This document shows positions 22,101 through 33,225 of a stretch of 64,000 nucleotides of DNA, piece by piece. The first letter of the stretch is position 1; each line of letters opens with the position of its first letter. Under the pieces are notes generated by a model. The model searched no databases, had not been told where the DNA came from, and saw only the letters and a list, made by a program, of their open reading frames with translations. The position numbers and the translations under genes were made by a program. The stretch comes from Diaporthe sp. PMI_573 (lineage: Eukaryota; Ascomycota; Sordariomycetes; Diaporthales; Diaporthaceae), in assembly GCA_021399435.1 (NCBI GenBank), contig JAJTUP010000002.1:1-64000 (forward strand). Direction: 5' to 3'.

Positions 22101-25100
22101 TGGGACCCGACGATTTCTTTGGTGCCTTTGCGGCGCTGACCTTAGAAGAAGCATCGGAGCTGATGGCGACTGGTGCTGCTGCTCCGAGACCAGAGGATTC
22201 TTTGGTCTCTTGGCTTTGCTTCTTGACAACTTGCGCGCTCGATGCAGGAGTTGGTACCACCGAAATGCCGGGCGACAGCCTGGCGAGCATCTTCTGCATC
22301 GACGCCTTTGCTACTCTGGCGTAATTGATGCCGATCATGACCTCAAGCAACTCGCCATTGGTGCTGTCGAAGGTGAAGACGTCGGTCACGTACAACTTCT
22401 CAGACACCTGGTGATGGGTTGCGAACACGTCCCACACCTCTGGCCGGGGGCTGTCGGCACGGAGCTTAGGAGACCGCAGGACGAGCTCGCACCCGCTCGC
22501 TATGTACATGTCCTCTGGCGCGCGGTTGGTCATGCAGTTGACCCAGATGCCGCCGACCTGGCTGAAGCAATCAGAGAGATGGGTGTCGAGCCACGTCTCT
22601 CCGGTCCAGCGCTTCGAGACGCGTCCGGCGCACTCGTTGCCGACGCCGACCAGTCGCTTGAGACCACGGTACTCCTCACCATAGTCGACGATTTCACCGA
22701 ATGCCTTGTAAATATTGCGGCCTTGGATGATATCGTCGGCATCAGTAGAGTTCAGCACGCTGAGGCAGCGCTGATGGGTGAAGTGTCGCCCATAGCGATC
22801 AAATTCGGACTGATAGCCCGAGTCCTCAGCCGAGCGAAAGGCGATGCTGCCGTGTACGTGTTCGGTCGTCGCGCCGCTTGCACCCTGGGCCGGGGAACTC
22901 GTTATCTTCCACTTCCACGAGTGGCCCTGGACATCGCTGGCCTCGTACTCGATGAAGACCTGGCGCGAGGGGTCAACACAAATCGGCGCGTGGTTCTGCA
23001 TGTTGTGGATGCTAGGCTGCATGCCGGCCACCTGGAAGTCGGGGCGGATACTCATCAGAGCCTCGATAACCATGTCCACCTCGAGCGTGGCGGGACAGAT
23101 GGGAGCCGTGTTGGCGATCCAGTGGCCCGACACGAAGTCGTTGTATTTCTTGCTGTTGGTGTTGACCAGGAAGCGCGCTGCCCGTTGGTCGGCATTCTGG
23201 TATCCAAGGAATGTCCACAGTCCGACGGGTACTTCCGCTTCAGTTGTCTGCTTCTCGGATGCCTGAAGGAGAGCAAGGCCCTTCTCCGGTTTCTTTAGGT
23301 CCATCCAGTGCTTCACCTTCTCGAACTGGTATGGCGGAAGGAATACGTGGTCGAACTCGGACGTCTGAACGGCATGGTGAGGCCAGTACTCGGCCTTGAC
23401 CCCGGCCTTCCAGAGCGCCAGGGTGGCGTCTGCCAGGCTCTGCATGCCGTTGTCAGAGTTTGTGATGTTGAGGGACTGGAAGTGGCAGGCTGAGGGCGAT
23501 CCGAGAGCCCGGCCGGCCATATTGGTGATGGTGGAGGCCGACCCAGCTTCCAGCCAGACCGCGTCTGGGTATTGGCGCGCCAGCCTTTGAACGGCATTAT
23601 GGAAGAAGACTGGCTGTCTCATGTGCTCGGCGACAAAATCGGATGTCATCTCCATGCTCAACTCCTCGGTTGACCTCTCGACGAGGATGCTGGGTTCCCG
23701 GAAACTGAGAGTCCGACCGATGGTGTCCAGCTCGTCCATCAGTGGCTCCACGAGAGCCGAATGGAAGGCATTGGTGACGTTCAGCCGCTTGGACCTCGTC
23801 GCCGACGAGTACACGGAGCTGCCGGCCAGAGTCTCAGTGAGCTTGTCCATGGATGTGGTCGAGCCGGCCAGCGTAAAGCTCCGAGGGCCATTATAGCAAG
23901 CGATGGTCATTGGAAGCTCATCATCACCCATGTCAAGATTGTGTGATTCAACGATGGATTTGACCATGTCTAGGTCAGCCTCGATGGCCATCATGGCGCC
24001 TCTGTCTGAGCCCCACATCTCTTTCACGAGCTTGGCCCTGGCGGCAATCATCTTGGCCGTGTCTTTGAGCGACAACACGCCGGAGATGCAGAGAGCAGTC
24101 AGTTCGCCAAAACTGTGCCCGACGACGGCTTCCACCTTGACGCCTGAGTCCATCCAGCTCTTGGCACATGCGTACTGCATAGCGAACAGCGTCGTCTGGA
24201 GGCGTACCGTGTCGTCGATGGGTTCCCGCTGGAAAATGCTCGGGTAAATGCCCTCGAGACCAATCGACAAGAACACGGCATTACACTGGTCCAGGTAGCT
24301 GCGGAGGATTCTGACGCTGTCGTAAACCTTCTTGTCGAGTCCTACAAAGTTGGACACCTGTCCACCGAAGCACATGATAATTGGCCGTGCCGCCGTGGCC
24401 TTGGTCGACACCGATGCAACTTTGCTGTTTCCAGCGATGAAGGCAGAAAGCTTCTCGTCGAGCTCATCCAGGCTACTGGAGTTAAACATGAGACCCCTGT
24501 CAAGGTTCCGGTTGGATTGGCGGCAGATGTTGAACGACAGGTTCGCAACGTCGATCTTGGCCGCTGACGGAGACGACTTCTGGTCAATGATGAACTGGCG
24601 CAGCTTTTCGCTGTAAGCAATAAGGGCTCTGTCGTCCAGGCCGCACAGCCAGAAAGGATGCTTGATGCCCGTGGTGTGAATGGGCGATGTAGACTGGGTC
24701 AACCGAGGCGCCTGGGTGACGACCATGGAAGCATTGGAGCCGGAGGCACCGTAATTGTTGATCAGTGCGGCCCTGTAGTTAACGTCCCACGACCTCAACT
24801 TGGTCACGATGTCTATCTTATCGGATGGCGAGGCGGCAATGTTATGGGCCAGAGTGCGGAAGCTCGATTGCGGTGGGATGTAAGCGTGCTGCATCATCAA
24901 GATGATCTTGATCAGAGAGACAACGCCAGAGGCGCCTTCTGTGTGGCCGACCAGGCCTTTGACTGACCCTAAAGAGAGGGGTTTGTCGCGAAGAGTTCCG
25001 CCAAGTGCTTGCAGCACACTCTGGTACTCTGCGGGATCCCCCACAGGCGTGCCAGTTCCATGGGCCTCGACGACCGAAATATCGTTGGCCTCGAGTTTTG

Positions 25101-27334
25101 CCCGCTCCAGTACGTCCTTGAAGAGGTACGTGAGTGAAGGACTGTTAGGCACGAACACAGGCGTGCAATTCTCATTCTGGTAAACAGCCGTACTGGAGAT
25201 ACATCCGAGAATTTGGTTACCGTCAGCCACGGCATCCTTCATGCGTTTCAGGAAGACGACAGCAGCTGCCTCGCCTCTGCAGTAACCGTCGGCCCCTTGA
25301 TCCCAGGGTTTGCACTGTATTAAAGTCATTCAGGTCAGCTGCCAGAATTCTTATGTGAAGAAGTATTGAGGGAGAATTAGGACGAGTGAGTGCACATACC
25401 TGACCCGTTGGACTGAGGAAAGAAGCTCCAGCCAGATTTTGGAACCAGGTGATATTGCCCATGAGGCCGACACCACCTGCAAGAGCACCGCTGCATTCGC
25501 CACCAAGAATGGCCTTGCAGGCCATGTGCACAGCAACGGCTGAAGCTGAACAGGCCGAGTCGATGGTGAGGCCAGGCCCTGTCCATCCGAAGTAGTGGCT
25601 GATCTTGCCAGGAATGAAGCTCTTCAAGTTGCCCGTGGCTGTGAAGGCATTGGGCGGGTAGCAGGCCACGTTCTGCTCGTAATCAGCTGCGCAAGCGCCC
25701 AAGTAGCAGCCGATCTTGGTATCGACATTGGCCTGGTGGAAGTAGCCTGACTGCTCAACGGCCTGATATGCACATTGCAGCATCAGCCTCTGTTGAGGGT
25801 CCGCCGACGTCATCTCGCGAGGGCTCTTCTTGAAGAACTTGTGATCGAAGACATCGTGATCCTTGATGAAGTTGCCGTACCACTTGCGGGTGGGATCTAC
25901 GTCGCGCCACTGCGTCTCGGGACCGAAGCGCTCCTCAGGCACCTCAGTGTGCTGAGACTCGCCCGCGCAGAGGATCTTCCAAAACTCGTTCAGGTCGTTG
26001 GCGCCGGCCACCTGGCACGACATGCCGACCACGGCAATGTCTGAATCATTCTCGAAGCTACGCGACGCCGTCCAGGGTGTGCTGTTCGCAGCCTGCGGAT
26101 CCAGCGCGCTGTCCCCGGCATCGAGCGATGCCGCAGCCTGATCCATGTCTGATGCGTGGACAATATGCGGGCCAATCTTCCGGAGCAGCGATGGCGGCAC
26201 TCCCTTGTCGGGACCGAACGTGATGATGGCTGGATCGTTGCCAGCTCTCGATGCTAGTCGCGCGGGCAGCACCCCTGAGAATGTCTCGTGCCAGGCCGCC
26301 TGCTCGATGAGAATCAAACGAAGCACGGCATGATGTAGCGGCTCGGCTTCGTCGCCAGTCTTCCCGAGGTGGATGGGCATGTTCAAAGCAGACATCTCTG
26401 GGAGCTGAAAGACTGGGTCCAAGTCACAGAATCGGAAGAGTGACTGGACGTCGCTGTGGTGTACTTGGCTGTGGAAGCGGCCCCGGAGGCCGACCTCAGC
26501 GGCCTTGACGCCCTTCTGCCTGATTTGCTGGAGCATCAGAGGCGCTGTACGCTCTGCTGTGGTCACGGTTGCTCTGTTCTCATCGAAGAGGACCGAGATA
26601 TACGCCTATAGATAGTGTGAGCCATGGTTCTTGACTGACATGTAATTGATACAATTCATTCATACCTCTGGAAAATTGTCAAGCACACGGACCAGGTCCC
26701 TGGCCATGTCTGGAGATGTCCAGGCGACGGCGAAGGACTTGGAAGGCCCATGAAGCATGTCGGACGCGTCTTGGCAGTCGACCAGCGCGCCGATGATCAT
26801 GGCGAGGCGCACAGCGACAGCACCATACTGTCGGAACGTAGCCACATCCGACGCGCTGGAGATTGCCGACGCGCTCAGGAGCCCCGTGCATAGTCCTACA
26901 GTCTCAAAATGCTGTTCGGCCAGGGTACGGAAGAGGTCGTTGTTGCCCTGGACCGAGGCCCCTAATGGGCCGCTGGACAAATACATGTACCGGGAGAATT
27001 GTGTGAGCTGCGTGAGCACCACCAAGGGAGTCAAGAGCACATTTGGCAATCCGAATGTGGCCTTGTCCGACTCCTCGTCCTGAAACCAGTTCTTGAGGTC
27101 GTTCAGGAGTCGCTCTCCTGGGACTGTCTCGAGCTTGGGAAACTGCTTCGCCAATTCATTCCAGCGCGTGGGCAGTTCGGATATGATGTCGAGCATCCAT
27201 TTGCAGTCATCTGCCTCTCGAAGAAATTTTCGAAGTGTTTGGAGAGACTCGGCACTGAAGGAAAGGGCCTGAGGTCCAAACAGGAGCAGCGTAGTCCCCA
27301 TGCTGTTGCTTGTCAGAGGAGGTGTTGAAGCCAT
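19179..27334 (-). CDS. Non-reducing polyketide synthase, SAT-KS-AT-PT-ACP-CMeT-R
   Basis: A four-exon gene (27334-26666, 26605-25400, 25314-19639, 19592-19179; all junctions in phase) encoding about 2,654 residues. Domains in order: SAT starter loading (~1-370, active site GLCTG); KS (~410-840, catalytic Cys in DSACSAS, His in VEAHGTGT at ~709 and GHTEGASG); AT (Ser in GHSFG, ~1026); PT (His in GHWIAN ~1357, Asp in HLSDCFSQ); one ACP (GIDSLMG, Ser ~1733); an acidic linker; a C-methyltransferase (SAM motif LELGAGTGGTT, ~2036); and a C-terminal NAD(P)H-dependent reductase (GATGSLG ~2276, YCDSKYTCE ~2444) in place of a thioesterase. This architecture releases C-methylated aromatic aldehydes, as in azaphilone (MrPigA, AzaA), citrinin and tropolone pathways. 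The ATG at 27334 precedes the SAT. All catalytic residues inspected are intact. Confidence 0.95.
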
Positions 27335-27917
27335 TTTTGCCGCGCTTCGAGAGGGAGAGAAAAGTGATAATTGAGTCCACTCCTCATAAGCTAAGACTGG
27401 AGAGGCTTGGTTGATAACTGAGGCTGTTATATAGTCGAACGCAGCTTTGGGTATGATAACCCTGTTCTTATAAAGTATCCATCTGGACAAGGCTGAGCCC
27501 GAGGCAGTACTTGTGAGTCAATGGTATTTCTCTGTGATTTGGCAATATCGCCGTGGGTCCGTACGATGAATTCATTTTGATGATCATCCCGATGCCTCGG
27601 TGGATAACTGGGCAATGCGGATGCCGAACCCGTCGAGGTGGCAGGAAGAGGTGCATCGGAGCCAATGGGTCGGAGATCGCTTACTGCTACACCATGCCGT
27701 TTGCTGCATCAAGGCTGACTTGGTATCCATTTGAAGATTTTATTGGCCGAAGGAGTCTCTCGAATCCATTACTCCGATTCGGTCGTACAAACCATATCAG
27801 TTGGCTATTTTTGCTAAGTAACTGGCTGAGCAGTGAAACGTCCCAGGCCTCCGCTGGTTCCCATCACGATCACCAGCCTTGACAGCCATAATCAACGACT
27901 GCACACAAACAGCCAAA
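27335..27917. promoter_or_regulatory. Divergent promoter of PKS and acyltransferase 1
   Basis: A 583-bp head-to-head promoter. A TATA-like element (CTATATAAC on the minus strand, about 27,427-27,435) lies ~95 bp before the PKS start codon. The palindrome CCGATTCGG is at 27,774-27,782, 136 bp before the acyltransferase ATG and 440 bp before the PKS ATG. The same palindrome recurs in two other cluster promoters, so it is a candidate site for the cluster's Zn2Cys6 regulator. Confidence 0.6.
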
Positions 27918-29312
27918 ATGGGCGAATTCGACTATATGCAAGATGTGGTTGGCCAATTGCCTTTTTTGAAGACCTATAGCCATCTTCTTCTAGCTTTCCC
28001 GCTGCCGGACCAAGATTCATGCCGTGAAGATGCAAAACAGCGTCTTCAAGCAGCGGCTCTCCGACTTACAGAGGCATTTCCATGGCTCGCTGCCAAGGTG
28101 ACTCAGAGACACAACGGACCCGACAAATCTGATTCTTTTCATCTGCAGCCATGCGAATTGTGGTCACCACCAAATTCCATCATCCGGTTCAAGGACTGCT
28201 CGGATGTCATGCCCTGCTTTCAAGAGCTTGTAGCAGCCCGCGGGCCAGCATCGATGCTTCCTGGGGAGCTCTTGGGGCCTCGAAAAGCATTCCCAGAGAG
28301 CTACCAGGAGTCAGACCAAAACCCGGCTCCGGTGATAGCGTTCCAGGCCAATTTTGTGTCAGGAGGTCTGCTCCTGGACTGTGCGGCACAACACAATTAC
28401 ATGGATATGAGCGGTATTGAGCAGTGCTACAGTCTACTCGCAACAGCACTCCGGGGGGAGTCTTTCCCTCGCGATGCCATTGTACAGGGAAACATGGACC
28501 GACGCTACGTGTTGAACTTACTGCAAGAGCACGAGGCCCTGCTCGATCACGGGCAATTTCTGCGGCCACGTCCGGAAGACCCGCCCGTGCCACCGCCTGT
28601 CGAGCCCGAGTCTCCTTTCTCGTGGCGCTATTTCCGCTTCTCGCCCGCGAAACTCGCGGCTTTGAAGGAAATAGCAGCCGAAACACCTTCGACCAAGACG
28701 AACGGAGATGGTCCTTCTTCTCCCCAGTATGTCTCGACCAATGACGCTCTCACGGCCTTCTGCTGGCAGCGCGTCATTGCAGCGCGCCTGGCACGTCGCC
28801 AGACCCCCGAGGCAGTAGCTAAATTCTGCCGCGCCGTCGATGCACGCCGCACCATGGGCGTGCCGAAGGGCTACATGGGTGATCTGGTGACGATCGCCAC
28901 ATCGACCATGGGCTTCCGCGAGCTCGCCGAGGCGCCCCTGGCCGAGATCGCCAGCCGTCTCCGGCGCGACCTGTCGGCCGTCAACAACTACGAATACGTG
29001 CGCAGCTTTGCGACCTGGATCGAGCGCACGGCAGATAAGTCGGTCATCGCATACGGCGGCGGATTCAATCCCGACACTGACATTGGATCTTCATCGTGGG
29101 CGCACATCCGACTTGCCAAGGTGGCCTTTGGGCCACTGGGACGGCCCTCGCTTATCCGCCGACCCGACTTTGTCCCGCTGAAGAGTGACATCTACTTCAT
29201 GCCGCAGACCGAGATGGGGGACATTGATGCTCTCGTTTGTTTCAATCATGCCGACTTGAACGGGCTGATGGAGGACGAGATATGGAATGCTTACACAGAC
29301 TGCATCGGCTGA
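27918..29312 (+). CDS. BAHD-like O-acyltransferase 1 (trichothecene 3-O-acetyltransferase-like)
   Basis: An intronless 464-residue acyl-CoA-dependent O-acyltransferase. The catalytic HxxxD motif is HNYMD in AAQHNYMDMSG (residue ~163). The usual DFGWG-type C-terminal motif is replaced by AFGPLG in a SSWAHIRLAKVAFGPLGRP context (~405), which keeps the fold but not the Asp. The N-terminal pattern (LPFLKTYSHLLLAFPLP, LTEAFPWLAAKV) matches the transferase family that includes Tri101 and several azaphilone-cluster enzymes (Monascus MrPigM type). The start is the ATG at 27918 (context CCAAAATGG). The frame upstream has no ATG. It is transcribed away from the PKS across a shared promoter. Likely role: acylation of a hydroxyl on the bicyclic intermediate; donor and position are unknown. 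Confidence 0.88.
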   Translation: MGEFDYMQDVVGQLPFLKTYSHLLLAFPLPDQDSCREDAKQRLQAAALRLTEAFPWLAAKVTQRHNGPDKSDSFHLQPCELWSPPNSIIRFKDCSDVMPCFQELVAARGPASMLPGELLGPRKAFPESYQESDQNPAPVIAFQANFVSGGLLLDCAAQHNYMDMSGIEQCYSLLATALRGESFPRDAIVQGNMDRRYVLNLLQEHEALLDHGQFLRPRPEDPPVPPPVEPESPFSWRYFRFSPAKLAALKEIAAETPSTKTNGDGPSSPQYVSTNDALTAFCWQRVIAARLARRQTPEAVAKFCRAVDARRTMGVPKGYMGDLVTIATSTMGFRELAEAPLAEIASRLRRDLSAVNNYEYVRSFATWIERTADKSVIAYGGGFNPDTDIGSSSWAHIRLAKVAFGPLGRPSLIRRPDFVPLKSDIYFMPQTEMGDIDALVCFNHADLNGLMEDEIWNAYTDCIG

Positions 29313-29946
29313 AACTTAGAATTGTGTGGTGGGGGCGAGGGAGCCCAAGTACCGTAACTACTAGTTCTTAGCACATACGGCAGATAGAAGAAATTCATGT
29401 GCAGGATTCTTTCATGTCAGCGTGGCTGTATAGCCACTTGATCCTATAAAAATGCTCCGAACCTCAAAATCCAATGCCGTCATGCCGGTCCAAGATGGAT
29501 GGGAATTTGACTCGTGCTCGCTGAGGCCGGCGCCGGATCACTCATCGATGAAGCCGCCGATAGCAGCAAATGTTATGTAGATCATATCCAGATCTTGCAT
29601 GGTATTGTAGTGCCTCGTCAATTCGTTTGGGATAATTCGGATTCCAATCACTTTCGGGCCCCGGGTAAGCAATAGGTGGAATCCTCAGCCTGAGCTGGCT
29701 CCGTTTCCGATTCGGACTGTTTTCGCTTCACAGCTGACAGAATGCGCCGTTAATTGTCACAATCTTGATCCGCTATCAGCTGCCTTATGCCAGGCTGAAA
29801 GATAGTTCTTGTAGATCTTGTGTTGAGGTTGGCCTTTGCCGTAGTGCCCAGACTCCTGCGCCTATTTTTGTGAGTCCCCCCTTGTCTTGCAGAAGTTCAC
29901 ACAGCACCACCCGCTTGCCACTGAACACCCTCACCAGAATTTCATC
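29313..29946. promoter_or_regulatory. Intergenic/promoter region of the SDR gene
   Basis: About 630 bp. The palindrome CCGATTCGG sits at 29,707-29,715, 232 bp before the SDR start, within the wider palindrome TCCGATTCGGA. A second ATTCGGATTCC lies near 29,635. No coding sequence is seen. Confidence 0.5.
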
Positions 29947-30916
29947 ATGGCTACCCCGGGGAAAATACCGACCGTTCTTATCACTGGCTGCAGTCAAGGC
30001 GGTCTGGGTGCCGCCCTGGCTGAGGCTTTCGCGCGGCATGGCTTCCACGTGCTGGCCACACTTCGTGACCCAGCCAAGGCACCAAAGCTGCCATCATCGG
30101 GTCCGGATGCAGGCCACATTGAGGTCCTGCCTATGGATGTGACTGATGAGGCATCCATTTCCTCTTGTGCCGCAACGGTTGCCAAGAAGACGGACGGGCG
30201 CCTTGACATCCTGGTCAACAACGCTGGCGGCATGTTTGTCATGCCGCTGCTCGACACTGACCTGGCCGAGAGCAAGAAGCTGTTCGATGTCAACGTTTGG
30301 GGCATGCTGGCCGTAACGCAGGCCTTCGCCCCAATGTTGGTGCGCTCCCAGGGCGTTGTGCTGAACATCGCCAGCATCGCGGGTGCAGTGAGAATGGCTT
30401 GGCAAGGTGAGTAATCTCAGGCATGGTCCTTCCCAGGATCGCTCCGACTTTTTCAACTTTGTTTTTGTCTCTGTCGCTCTATTCTGACATCAATCCGAAC
30501 CAGGCGTCTACAACTCATCCAAGGCCTCAGCCCGCTGGATCTCAGAAACGCTGCGCATCGAGATGCAGGGTCTGGGCGTGCGTGTCATCACTGCCATGGT
30601 GGGCGAGGTCGAAACAGGAATCTATCAGAACGCCCGCACGCCTCCCTCGCTGCCCCCATCTTCTTACTACGCCTCTATCAAGGACCTCATCTTTAAGCAG
30701 GGCACAGGCGAGATGCAGACGGAGAACGAAAAGGCTTCCGTGACCGCCGAGAACCTGGTCCGGGATGTCCTCAGCGGGCGCAACGGACACGTCTGGCGGG
30801 GCGGCGTGGCAGGCCGTGCCAAATATCTTCATTGGATGCTTCCGGAACGCTTTTTTGAGTGGTTTCTGCACTCTTCCAGGGGCGTCTATCAAGTGCAGCC
30901 TCCGAAGTATAATTGA
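29947..30916 (+). CDS. Short-chain dehydrogenase/reductase (Ayr1-like ketoreductase)
   Basis: Two exons (29947-30406 and 30504-30916; intron GTGAGT...CAG, phase 1) give 290 residues. The Rossmann fingerprint TGCSQGGLG (residues ~14-22), NNAG (~95) and the catalytic Ser plus YNSSK (~157) are all present, so it should be an active NADPH-dependent ketoreductase of the classical SDR family, closest in pattern to Ayr1-type enzymes. A C-terminal hydrophobic/aromatic tail suggests membrane association. In Monascus-type azaphilone clusters an SDR/ketoreductase (MrPigC) reduces the side-chain ketone of the PKS product and so diverts it from spontaneous aldol closure. Position next to the PKS and acyltransferase fits that role, by inference. 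Confidence 0.9.
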
Positions 30917-31382
30917 AAGAAAGTGCAGCCAGATCAATATTATTATTTTGTATTCTACCATCTGCCTCTAAATTTCATGTGATTGTTAAATGGCCAGTAG
31001 ACTTGATCAGGCCCACTAGTTAATGCTCTGCTTCGCTACTTTCATATCTAAAGTTTTCAAGTTCTCTCATTCGAGAAGACACCAGGTTCGTTACCCGGGC
31101 CATGACATACCCCCAAGTAATCTCCTTCACGAGTGTTTTAAGGGGTATGAATTGGTGATGTCAGTGTTATGCAAGCGTGACTGTGGGAATAAACTTTGCA
31201 CTCAGACAAGGCGTCCAGATATTGTGAATTGTTTCATTGTCGTTTGAATTTGTGATTCCATCTTCCATGTTGAACGGTAAGATTCGGTGCTCTGCTACAT
31301 GAAACATAGAAGGCGACCTGCCCATGCATAACATTGATCCCTCACGACACGACACGTCCAGTCTTCCACGACCACACCCAAT
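30917..31382. other. Convergent intergenic region
   Basis: 466 bp between the 3' ends of the SDR (+) and the MDR reductase (-). AT-rich, with no coding sequence or repeat seen. Confidence 0.5.
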
Positions 31383-32560
31383 TTACTGTCGCTCAACCAC
31401 CACCTTGATGACTGTCATGTCTTCTTTCACACCATCCTCGGCTTTTTCGATAGCCTCCTTGACCCCTTTCTGACCCTTCTCGGAGACGGCTCGCATGATG
31501 TCGATAGCCTCCTGGATGCCCTCCAGGCCCTTTCTGTTGACAACAAGGGGAGGGGGAGCCACTTTGTAATCTCCCTTGGCAATAGCCTCGGGAAGAAATC
31601 CGCCAAACGTGGCCTGTTCAGTTTCAAACCAACAGTCCGGGAATGGTACGAATTTGTCTGGCGTCAACTGCTTGATGTCCACTCCCTCAGGCGCATCCAA
31701 GTTGGTCAAAAAGTTGGATGATGCAAACTTGATCTATTGGGTCACGTATCAGCATTCTCTTATAGGAGAAGTTAATTTTGGGTGGGGAGGGGGTGAGTGT
31801 GCTTTCATACCCTCTGCTTGGACGCTGCCGCCACCTTCAACGCCGCCGCATTGCCATCGTTCAGCCCGGCCGCCATGAAAACGCCTGCACATTCGCCCTT
31901 GTCGAGCTCTGCGGCGACGTTTTCGATCACGTCGGGATCATTATAGTCAAATACCTGGGCAGCGCCAAGGCCTTTGACATGGTCGAAGTTCCTCTTAGAA
32001 CAGGTGGAGATAATGTCATAGCCGGCACCCGCAGCGAGCTGGATAGCATTGCTGCCGACAGCAGAGCTGCCTCCCCAGACCAAGACGGACTGTCCCTTCT
32101 TGGACGCGCCTAGTTTGGGCATGTCGAGGTGGAGGTAGTCCTTTCCGAACAGGAACATGGCGCTAGTGGCACTGCACAGGCCGAAGCCGACAACGTCACG
32201 GTACGCCATGTCGCTCGGGATTTTGGCAATCAGCCTGTCCTCTAGGGCTACATAGTCCTGGAAACCAAAGTTGAAATTGAAGCCAAAGATGCGGTCGCCG
32301 ACACTGAACTTAGAGGCAGCGGTAGAACCCGGGGCCACCGACTCGACGGTACCGGCAACATCGCAGCCCAGGATGACAGGGTACTGGGCCATGTTCCTGT
32401 CCTGCAGCATGTGGTCGCAGGGGTTGATGGCCCATGCATGAACCTTAACCAGGACCTTGCGGTCGCCCAGCTCGTTGCTCGTAGAGAGAGAGCTGTCTCG
32501 GATGGCTCCTGGAACGCCATGGTTGTCCTGCCACAGGGCGCGGTTGGTTGGAGGAGTCAT
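31383..32560 (-). CDS. Stand-alone enoyl reductase-like MDR protein 1
   Basis: Two exons (32560-31811 and 31733-31383, in phase) encode 366 residues of the zinc-independent medium-chain dehydrogenase/reductase class. Motifs are VKVHAWAINPCDHMLQD and LGCDVAGTVESVAPG (catalytic-domain fold), then VWGGSSAVGSNAIQLAAGAGYDIISTCSKRN (NADPH-binding, GGSSAVG) and a C-terminal KGLEGIQEAID segment. Structural-zinc cysteines are absent, as in fungal trans-acting enoyl reductases (LovC, and the MrPigE/MrPigH-type reductases of azaphilone clusters). Expected role: NADPH reduction of an activated double bond on the polyketide scaffold. It is divergent from the regulator gene at 33,226. Confidence 0.88.
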
Positions 32561-33225
32561 GGTTGATGGAGGAGTAAGTAAGCGTGTTAGTGCGGGGGTA
32601 TGACGAGATGTCAGCTTATCGGGGATGCCAATGGGAAGCGTGCAATGGGAATCGAGTGGGTTGTTGATTCAGCTCAAGATTTCGCCAAGGGAGTGTTGGG
32701 TGGGCTGTAGCGTAGTTTATAAAGTGGGAAAAAATATTCCGAACTTTTTGGAACCCGAAAGTGGTGGGAAGTTTGCAGATAAATGGATCGGGAGGATCAA
32801 GTATACTTCAAAGTATTGCCATCAACGGGCGGATTTAGGGTAATCACCATTTACGGCCGATGCTGATCGAGGTCGATCACTAGGGCTCTCTCTTCAGCCG
32901 TAACTTATCGGTGTAACTCAGACGGAATATGAGAAGGATAATAAGAAGGAATTTAGCGGCCAGCGGCCAGTGCAGATCGCGATCGTGATGTACCGAAGTA
33001 ACAAAGTACTCAGCGAATTCAGCGAATGTGGACATATAGAATATAGGAACTTGGCACCCTTTATCATGCATTGAAAATCTCCAACTTCAACGTCTGGTTC
33101 CACCGAATATGCATGCATGATTGTTTGTGCTGCCTTTTGTCCGACATCCCAGTCCGAACACCAATAATTGGCGACTTGTACCTCTCTTTGATAAACTTGA
33201 CCTGATAGGTACTTGTGCCCAGGCA
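32561..33225. promoter_or_regulatory. Divergent promoter of MDR reductase 1 and the AflR-like regulator
   Basis: 665 bp head-to-head. A TATAAAG box is present near 32,717. TTCCGAAC and several GATCGAGGTCGATC-like inverted elements (about 32,866-32,879) occur. The CCGAWTCGG palindrome found in other cluster promoters is not present here. No coding sequence. Confidence 0.45.

Noticed and set aside
27670..27680. TCGGAGATCGC as an AflR-type site TCG(N5)CGA in the PKS promoter
   Set aside because: The last base does not match and only one copy was seen. The repeated CCGAWTCGG palindrome is the better candidate.
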